This document shows, in pieces, positions 52,300-64,000 of a stretch of 64,000 nt of DNA (its first letter is position 1; every line of letters begins with the position of its first letter). The DNA is from Chrysopilus asiliformis (Eukaryota > Arthropoda > Insecta > Diptera > Rhagionidae): positions 67,290,682 to 67,354,681 of the forward strand of contig OZ035963.1 in assembly GCA_964034945.1 (NCBI GenBank), written 5' to 3'. The notes under the pieces were generated by a model. The model was not told the origin of the DNA, made no database searches, and was given only the letters and a program-made list of their open reading frames with translations. The position numbers were made by a program, and so were the translations under genes.

Positions 52300-54570
52300 T
52301 TAGCCCCATGTTTCCAAAATTTTCTCTGCCGCTTTTTCGCCGACCATAACAGCTGGTGCATCAACACTACCACTGACAGGTTCCGGGAAAATCGAAGCGC
52401 CCACCACCCGCAAATTATCGAATCCGTAAACTCTTAAATCGCTGTCAACAACCGCATACGGATCCGACTCCGGACCCATTTTTGTGGTTCCAGCCGCTTG
52501 TTGGTTGGAATTTCCCATAAACCGAATATAGCACTCCCAATATTCTGTGCTGTCGTATTCGTATTTATCGCATTCGTCTATTCTCAAGTAGATTTCCTTC
52601 ATACCATACTTCTTAAATGCTTTTGTATCGAAGAGATCATGCTTCAATCGAATTCCACGAACTAATGCCTTCAAATCGTCCTTATCTTCTAAGAAATCTA
52701 AATAAAGTTTGAATGGATAAAAAGGTTCACTGTTTTGAATTTCCATTCGTCCCCTGGATTTGGGGGTTAACAGAATTACATTGACTTGAACTAAGCATGC
52801 ATCTTCATTCAATGAATCCAATTGATTGATGATGGATCGATCATAGCCGAGTTTCTTCAAATCCGATCTTAGATATACGCTTTGTCTATCATATGGAGTG
52901 TAGGTGGTCTGAATATCGGGGTATTTTTTGCTCGCTCTGGTGTTGAAAAATGCCACAATGTCACTCATGCTGGAACTAGCGAAGGTTCCTTGATTGTAAA
53001 TCAAATAATTGAAGTACTCGATGGCGGCATCGACTTTAGTGAAGGTCCTTTTGCATCGGAAGTATAAGAAATACGGAACGAATATTTCATCTTGTAAGTT
53101 TTGGCCAACTCCGGGTAGATCCTTGACGACTCTAACACCAGCATTTTTAAGCTGTTTCTTGGGTCCTATACCGGAAACCATCATAATCTTAGCGGATCGA
53201 TAAGGACTATCTGCAAGGAGATATTCCCGTCTAGCCACAGCAGTCATTGGTTCTCCATTTAGAAGGAAATTCACGCCACGTATCTTTCCGTATCGGTCAG
53301 TTTTAAGTCCTGTGACTGGAGCGTTTTTAATCACGTGAACGTTTGGTCGTTTCGCTGCGGGATTTAGGAAAGCCTTTACGGGACTATAACGACGTCCTTT
53401 AGTTAGAAATCCCGTCGCTTCACCCCATCCAATATCCTTATCAGAATTTAAGTCCAGGAGGTAAGGATATTTCAGTTCCAGCAGTGCCTTTTCGATGATG
53501 TCCTTGCCCAAATGTTCATAGTTGAATTTATCAATCCGTAAGCGTCCCTTTGTGCCATGAAATTCGCTATAAGTGTCTGCAATAATCGGAACTAACATTT
53601 TTTCAGATTTCTTGAAACATTCCAAGACGTCCTCATATGCCCATCCCGGATTTCCTTGCGATTCCCAGTTTTTATAGTCATGTCTGTTACCTCGCAAGTA
53701 CAACATATCCGACATTGATTGCCAGTTACCCAACATTTGGCCCGCTGATATCGGGATGCCATCGGGAATTCCACGACCGTATTTTTTCGATTTTTGCGCT
53801 CTGAATGCCCAATCAGATGTTGTGTTTCTGATACCTTTGAAGAAGTATGGAATCTAAATGGAGGAAAAAAATTTATTAAAATAAATTGATAAAGTTATTG
53901 GAAAAAAACTTATTTTAATCATTTTAAGAAATCAAAATTTTTTATGATCACAAAAATTTACTAAAAAAGTTTAACGAAAAAAAAAAAATCTCTTAAAACA
54001 GAGTTTTTTGAAATCAGGAGAAATTTGCTTTTTAATTTTAATTTTGTTTGAGTTACCTCGGACTCTATCGGTGGATCGGCATTGAATTCAATAACTAGGA
54101 CTCTTCTTCTAGGATTCTCACTCAGACGATATGCTAAAACCGATCCAGCTGAGTCACTTCCAACTATGACAAAATCGTAATCTTTAAGACCTGTAAAAAA
54201 ATATGAAAATTTCAAATTTTTTTACCTGATAAAAAAGATCAAAATTAATTTATTATTTTGGCATGCTTCTCAATCGATCGCAGATATTTTTAGATTTTAT
54301 GGCTTAAATAATTAAGGTTAATTATAATAAATTTACTTACCATACTTTGCAGCGTATGGCCCATAATCTTGGGGCCATGACTCCGGTGGCGAAATTGCAC
54401 AATGAGTTGATAAAATAGTTTGAATTAAAAGCGAGAGGAGTTGATTTGTCGGTCCAACACTCAGGGATGGACACTGGTTTGTGAAAGTGTCTATCCCGGT
54501 CTAATTTAAAAACAAAGAAAACACTTTATCTTTCGCCGTTTAAGATTAAATATAATTATATTTTTACCAT
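52300..54570 (-). CDS. GMC-family protein F, probable pseudoenzyme
   Basis: I model four exons: 54570-54568 (the ATG alone), 54500-54341, 54190-54057 and 53853-52300, giving 616 aa in frame. The exon after the ATG is homologous to the first exon of the others but has no Met and is preceded by an in-frame stop formed by its acceptor, so a 67-nt intron directly after the ATG is the simplest solution. The leader is TNQLLSLLIQTILSTHC. Many active-site features are lost: the Rossmann motif is GSDSAG (Asp67 for Gly, 65-70), EAGG is EFNA, PRGKxLGG is AGQMLGN, [12 protein letters not shown] is SPYRSAKIMMVSG, His is Gln551 (NQQAAGTTKMG), Asn is Ser595. Yet the frame is full length without stops, suggesting selection for a non-catalytic role. 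Confidence 0.85.
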
Positions 54571-54644
54571 TTTTGTAGTTTTTTGGTTTGTTTGCTAAAA
54601 GTGATTGTGACCGTCAAATTGGGCTGGAAAATAAACATTTTTGT

Positions 54645-54765
54645 ACCAAATTTTTGAAATTTTAGAAACCAAAATCAAATTTTTGAAATTTAAGAAACCA
54701 GAACCAAATTTTGAAATTTAAGAAACCAGAACTAAATTTTGAAATTTTAGGAACCAAAATAAAAA
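54645..54765. repeat. Degenerate minisatellite
   Basis: About four units of 28-29 bp, consensus near AACCAAATTTTGAAATTTAA plus GAAACC, lie upstream of gene F. GGTTTTGGTTT-type words also occur near 19.25 and 51.0 kb, but no clear common element could be drawn. Confidence 0.5.
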
Positions 54766-56184
54766 CCAAAATCAAGAAATCTAATTCACCCTTGAACCAA
54801 AATCGAAGCACACTCAAAAACTTTTTGTTTGCATCCGAATATACTGAAGAAACAGTTTTTCATACGCTCACTGTATTTTTTGAGTATAATTTTCAGCAAC
54901 AAAAAAAAAAGTTTTTATCTATCCTACTATTTTTGCGTGGTAAAAGAATATCTGTTACACTTTCTGTACCTTAACGTTTCTAATTTCGATTAAAAATATG
55001 TTCACAACTTACAGTATTCACTTTTAAAACACTTAATATTTTCAATATAAGATTTATCCTAGCGCCAGAAAAATCGAATTTAATGCAAATCCTTAAAAAC
55101 CTCCAATTTCGCACTCGTCCAACGCAATGCACGGATTAAATTTAATTTGACTACAACCTCCAATATTTATATAAATCCGTTCTGAGCACCAAATAATAAA
55201 ATATTTAATTTTTTTTCCACTCGTTTTTTATTGAAAAAGAACAGAATCTTACCACTCGCCATGACATAATAATGTCGTCGTGATATACTTTCACATTTTG
55301 TAGTGCAAAGAAAGAATTTTCTCAGTAGCCATTCTTATCCTCTTAACGAACAGATCGTCTTCCTGAACATTCTTTTTTTAATGCTTCAAATTTTTTTTTC
55401 TTAGCCATAAGATGGTTCTTGATTTGTTGGAGGTGAATGGATCAACCTGTTAGCGTGTACCTATCTCTCCTGTAAATTGTTTTTCGTGTGCAATTTCTCC
55501 TTAAGAACGAACATAAAAAACTCAACGTTTTTATATATGAAATTTACAGATTTACGGCAGGTTAAGAAGGAGTCTTCAAGAATTTTATTCATTTAAATGA
55601 AAGGCACGGTACGGAGCGACTACCCAAAATGTTATTCAGATTAAACATTTTGATTATGCATCGCATCGTTCTTGTTATTCCCGTAAATATTTGCACGTAA
55701 CTATTAGCCAAGGCGGAAAGGATACTTCCCCTTCTCGATCATAATTTGCCGGTTTTGCATCTTGTCGGCACCGAGATTTTTTTGTCGCACTTTTCGAGTC
55801 ATTTGGAAGAAAACAAAATCATTTGATATTTTATTTTATTGCGGTTTTATGAAACACTCATGAATTTCTTGTTTTTTTTACAAGATTTTCGGTTTTTTGC
55901 TCTGGATGAGGTTGTCGAACTTAAATAAGATGCACATTTGATGGGTGATCGTTTTACCATGGAGCATAAAAAACCGGCAGAGTTCTTAAATTTACTTGTG
56001 TCTCTTTGAAACCGTTTTAAGATAAAGAATTTTTGGAGAAAAAACACCAGCAATAACTGATTTTATCTGGTTGTAATTTGGTTGCATCAAAATTGTTATC
56101 CGTTTTAATGGAAATTTAATTAACGTGACCTATCGCAACAAACAGGGAAGGGCTGCTGGTGGGTGGAGGGTCTTCAATCCTTTT

Positions 56185-56520
56185 TATACTTTATATGATA
56201 TATCATATAGAAGTATATTAGATTTAGTAAATTGTTTGTCACGCATCGAACCAATCATCACACATAAAATGAACAAAATCATCACACAAAAGGGGTAACA
56301 AAAGACTTTGATTTCCGCATATCCGTCCGTCTGTCCGTCCCTCCGTCCGTGAACATCACAACTTTCGAAAGGATTGAGCTAGAGACTTGAAATTTTGTAA
56401 AGTTGAGTTTCTCGTAAACGTCTAGGCTAAGTTCTTGAACGGGTAAAATTGGAGCATTCCTTCTCCTCTCCCCCATACAAATGAAACAGCTTTTTTCCAT
56501 ATTGGTGGTAAACGAAACTG
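56185..56520 (+). repeat. Interspersed repeat R1, plus copy
   Basis: It contains GCATCGAACCAATCATC, ACAAAAGACTTTGATTTCCG, a GTCCGTCC microsatellite at about 56322-56350, AACTTTCGAAAGGATTGAGC, AGAGACTTGAAATTTTG and a C-rich CTCTCCCCCATACAAATG end, all in the order seen in the 13.5 kb copy. Confidence 0.6.
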
Positions 56521-56679
56521 TTCAAAAAGGTGTGACGTCTGTGAAAAAATTGACAAATGGAAAAAGTCCGTCTTAACTAAAAGTGCATATTAAAACACCA
56601 TTTATAAACAAAAATTTCCCTTTATTTTTTTTCTTGAAATTTCAAATTATAAAATTGTTAACACTTCAATTTTCTTCCT

Positions 56680-58826
<2,147 letters not shown>

Positions 58827-59467
58827 TTCGCAAAAATTCTTTTAAATAATTGAAATTTTTTTGAATTTGTAGGAAACTCGTTTAAGATATTTTTCCCAGT
58901 CTGTTCAGTTCGAATAATTTTTAACGTTTGAATGTTGCTTCAATAACATGAGCTTAAAAAGTTAAGCAATTTAGCACGTTGTTTAAATTATTCACAATTT
59001 GTGTAAATTCAAAAAATATCTTCGTGAGATTATTGCAGACATCTGATAAAAAAAAATTATTTACTCAAAGATTCATTTACATTTAATCTTGAATTCAAAT
59101 TTAGTGACAATTGAAGCTAGATAAAATATATTTAAATACTGATAATGCATGATCTCAATAAAACAAGAACACTAATAAAAAAAAATAGGACATCATTGAA
59201 TATAATTTGGTTGACAGTAAAACACACTACTTTTCTAATTGGGTTTTTTATGTTAACATCTTAAATAGTTTTTCTGTATTTTTAAAGATTTGATTATGTG
59301 GCTTACAATTAGTAACACATAAGGTATATAAGCTTTATATTGTTCTAAAATGCACCAAAAATTGTATTGGCTTTACAAAAGCTGATATAAATATATATTT
59401 GGCTTTTCTTTGAAAATCTATTTTTCTTTGATTTTTTATTATCAACACCCAAATTTTTTGTACCAAC

Positions 59468-59621
59468 CATTTTTTAAAATCGTTGGTCCATGATCTGGTG
59501 GCCATTTGGTATTTGGTGAAATGCTGCATTGCGTTGAAATAATGGTCTGAATTAATAACGTAATTAATTGATTTGTCGCACCAACACTTTGAGCAGCGCA
59601 CTGTTCTCCCAAGTACTCCAT
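59468..59621 (-). CDS. Duplicated first exon of gene G (alternative or orphan)
   Basis: This 154-bp exon encodes the same 51-residue leader as exon 1 of gene G and differs from it at one base (one Val/Ile change). The same weak GTTGGT donor follows, and the phase fits exon 2 of G, so it could serve as an alternative first exon with a 1.0 kb intron. About 150 bp upstream of the start is also copied (GTTCAGTTCGAATAATTTTT and more), so the promoter was duplicated too. Otherwise it is an orphan exon. Confidence 0.65.
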
Positions 59622-60479
59622 TTCGCAAAATTTTTTTTAATAAATTTAAATTTTCTCAAAGTAGAAACCACGTATAAGATATTTTTTCCCCAGTCTGTTC
59701 AGTTCGAATAATTTTTAACGTTTGAATGTTGCTTCAATAACATGAGCTTAAAAAGTCAAGTAATTTAGAATATTGCTGAAATTGTTCATTTACATTTTGT
59801 TTTTATTTCTAGATAAAATATAGTTTAAATACTGATAAAGAAAGATCTGAAAAAAACAAAAGAATACTAAAAAAATGGGAACAACATTGAAAATAAATTT
59901 GTTGACAGAGAAACAATATGTTTTTATTGAGTTTTATGTTTCGGCACTTTAAAACAGATTTATTTCAGAGTTTGTATAAGATTTCATTGTAGGGCTTATT
60001 TACACAAAGAAAGAGATCAATAAACTTTTCGTTAAATTAAGCAATAAAATTATTTCGGAAGTTCTGTATCTATTTTCTGGCTTCACGATATTTTCCAAAG
60101 CTACTTTCTGGCTTCACGATATTTTTCACCGAGTAAGTTTGAATTTCGGAGACTTTTTTTTGTCAGCTTTCTTTCTGTGAGTTTTCTTTTTAGTGCGTTT
60201 TCCTTTCGGCCAGTTTTCTCTTCGATTTGCTTGTTTCGGTAAGTTCGGATAGGCGATCGAGCGTTGAGTTACCGGCTCCACAGCCCTGGCCAAATCAGAA
60301 AATTCATTTACAATTTTCCCAAAAAACCTGCGGGCTAGGAGTTTTTTGATTTTACTTTTGTTGATAAAAATCTTAGACCCATCGATCTAATTTGTCCGAC
60401 AATAAAAAAAATAATACCCAAACGCTAACTCTAACTTGCATGAAATTCGATGTCTTTAAAATTTCCGGTTCATCTAATT
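59622..60479. other. Upstream region of the duplicated first exon
   Basis: 59640-59770 repeats the upstream flank of gene G exon 1. Two tandem copies of a 31-bp unit containing TTTCTGGCTTCACGATATTT start at 60074 and 60105. Nothing else is recognised. Confidence 0.5.
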
Positions 60480-60629
60480 TTTTCCATTTTATAAAATTTT
60501 TGGCCCATAATTCTGTGACATTAGCAAAATGCAGCACTGCGCTGCAATTATTGTGTGGATTAACATTGTGACGATTTAATTTGTTACAACGACACCTTCG
60601 GCTGCACATTGTTCACCTAAATATTCCAT
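60480..60629 (-). pseudogene. Decayed GMC first exon
   Basis: Reading from the Met at 60629, the start MEYLGEQCAAE matches the leader exons of G and H, but a TAA stop follows codon 17 and later parts (MLIHTIIAAQC, then YGPKIL) are recognisable only with a lost Ser-Pro stretch and shifts. There is no matching exon 2 or 3 beside it. It is a relic of another GMC copy between G and H, or of a further first-exon duplication. Confidence 0.7.
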
Positions 60630-61534
60630 TGTCGTTAATTTTTACTATGAATTTCCGTTTATGCAGTCATAGAAGAAAATAACCGAAGAAATCTCAAAAA
60701 ATGTCTTTGTACATACTTAAAATAGGTAGTACTAAAAGCTAATTCTTTGTTTATTGTGTGGGAATTACGGAAATGGAATTTTTCAACTTATTTCGAAAAA
60801 GCTGTAGTGTTTCTTTAAATATGGGAACATTCAACATGAAAATATCACACTAAAGTAATTTTAATGTAATTTGAAGTCCACTGCCTTATTTAATTATCAG
60901 ATTTATTGCGATAATTGCAACATTATGTAGACATAATGCAATACTGTGTATCTATAATCATAATATTGGAACTTTGCTCATAAATTTTACAAAGTGTTGA
61001 AAGATTAAGACGAGTTTTACAAGTGAAAATGTGCAAAGCAAGAAGAATAATTGAAATGTGCAAAGCAAGAAGAATAAAGGGAATTTTATCTTGTGTCAAT
61101 CGAACGCTTTGGCGAGCGTAGAAATCCGCCATGGGTACGAAGATTTTGCTGGAATATTAATTATTGAAAAGACCATCTTCTTATTTTTTTTATACAAGAA
61201 AAATGAAATAGAAATTAGTAATTTTAATTATCTGATGGGAATTATGAAAACCTGACAAACATGGGTTTCTCGCTTAAATCTTTCGTTTTGAAAAATTTTT
61301 CAGTTTCAATAAAATGATATACAATTTTCAATATTTTTTGATATAACGATTTTTACGTAGCATTAACGGTTCTCGAGATATTTGTAAAACATTTTTTACA
61401 TATTTTTACCGAAGCTAAATATTGCATAGGAACGTTTTATGTTGATCACAACTGATATTTTTTAATCAAAACATAAAATTTTTTTTTAAAACAATTTTAT
61501 TTGAACACTTTAAACTTTACAAAGAAAATTCCAC
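60630..61534. other. Spacer before the 3' end of gene H
   Basis: A 27-bp unit with ATGTGCAAAGCAAGAAGAAT is tandemly doubled near 61029-61077. On the minus strand AATAAA near 61501-61496 lies about 35 nt past the stop of gene H. No gene is seen. Confidence 0.5.
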
Positions 61535-63790
<2,256 letters not shown>

Positions 63791-64000
63791 TTTTTAAAAC
63801 GTTTGATTGTTTTTCTGCTAAAAGATTATCAAAAAAATCTTCCAACTGAATTCTTTCGAAGACAAAATATTACTAAACAAAAATTTGATGAAATTTTCTT
63901 AAACATTTAAGTAAATTCTGTTTATCCCCAAATATTTTGATGGTAAATTCCTAATCATGCCATTTTAAATTAACCTTATATTAATTTAATGAAAATATGG
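63791..64000. other. Upstream of gene H to the window edge
   Basis: Presumed promoter region of H. No clear TATA box and no other feature is seen. Confidence 0.4.

Larger units (their letters stand above)
54571..56679. other. Spacer between genes F and G
   Basis: It contains the minisatellite upstream of F and an R1 repeat copy at 56185-56520. An AATAAA on the minus strand near 56627 is the likely polyadenylation signal of gene G. No gene is seen. Confidence 0.5.

Noticed and set aside
52300..54570. Gene F as an ordinary pseudogene
   Set aside because: No stop or frameshift in 616 codons and all splice sites usable; a non-catalytic protein fits better, though recent decay is not excluded.

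Overview
The window is AT-rich, intron-bearing, repeat-laden insect nuclear DNA. The main evidence is a minus-strand array of eight GMC (glucose-methanol-choline) FAD oxidoreductase genes of the insect 'glucose dehydrogenase [FAD, quinone]-like' type. An apparently intact irritans-type mariner and a CsRn1-like Ty3/gypsy element with a tRNA-Trp primer site are also typical of arthropods. The order of insect cannot be fixed from sequence alone; a beetle is a guess. Letters A to H below are local labels only.

Layout. 1-7025 has no recognisable coding gene, but has plus-strand splice-donor-like and recursive-splice-like signals. A complete mariner lies at 7028-8320. GMC gene A (8810-20412) is split by a 9.3 kb intron full of repeats, including a perfect 44-bp-TIR MITE at 17416-17894. 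20413-33350 is a gene-poor repeat region with a nested foldback element (28362-29801), a TIR element opening with a 28-bp perfect hairpin (30942-31731) and several copies of an interspersed repeat I call R1. Genes B (33351-36057), C (41830-44191) and D (45227-47595) are close paralogues of 623 aa each. The gypsy element (36751-41239, identical LTRs, ATCT duplication) sits between B and C. Genes E (48774-51369) and F (52300-54570) follow, then G (56680-58826, with a duplicated promoter and first exon at 59468-59621 and a decayed third first exon near 60629), and finally H (61535-63790).

Genes B to H share one three-exon plan: a first exon of about 50 codons with a hydrophobic leader, a second exon of about 45 codons with the FAD Rossmann glycines, and one long third exon with the rest. 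Their phase-1 and phase-0 introns are at equivalent places, so they arose by tandem duplication. Gene A has different intron positions and a long Gly/Ala-rich hydrophobic N-terminus, so it belongs to another GMC branch. Six of the eight keep the catalytic His/Asn pair at the expected 44-residue spacing. E and F do not. E has Glu for the His and carries a 127-residue charged tail. F has Gln for the His, Ser for the Asn, and Asp in the Rossmann glycine motif. Both still have full-length open frames, so they look like two neighbouring retained pseudoenzymes.

The insect GMC cluster is known to lie inside an intron of flotillin-2 in several insects. The plus-strand donors (1319, 16771) and the acceptor-donor juxtapositions at 6431/6432 and 28080/28081 would fit a long host-gene intron running opposite to the GMC array. 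No flotillin exon is visible, so this remains inference.
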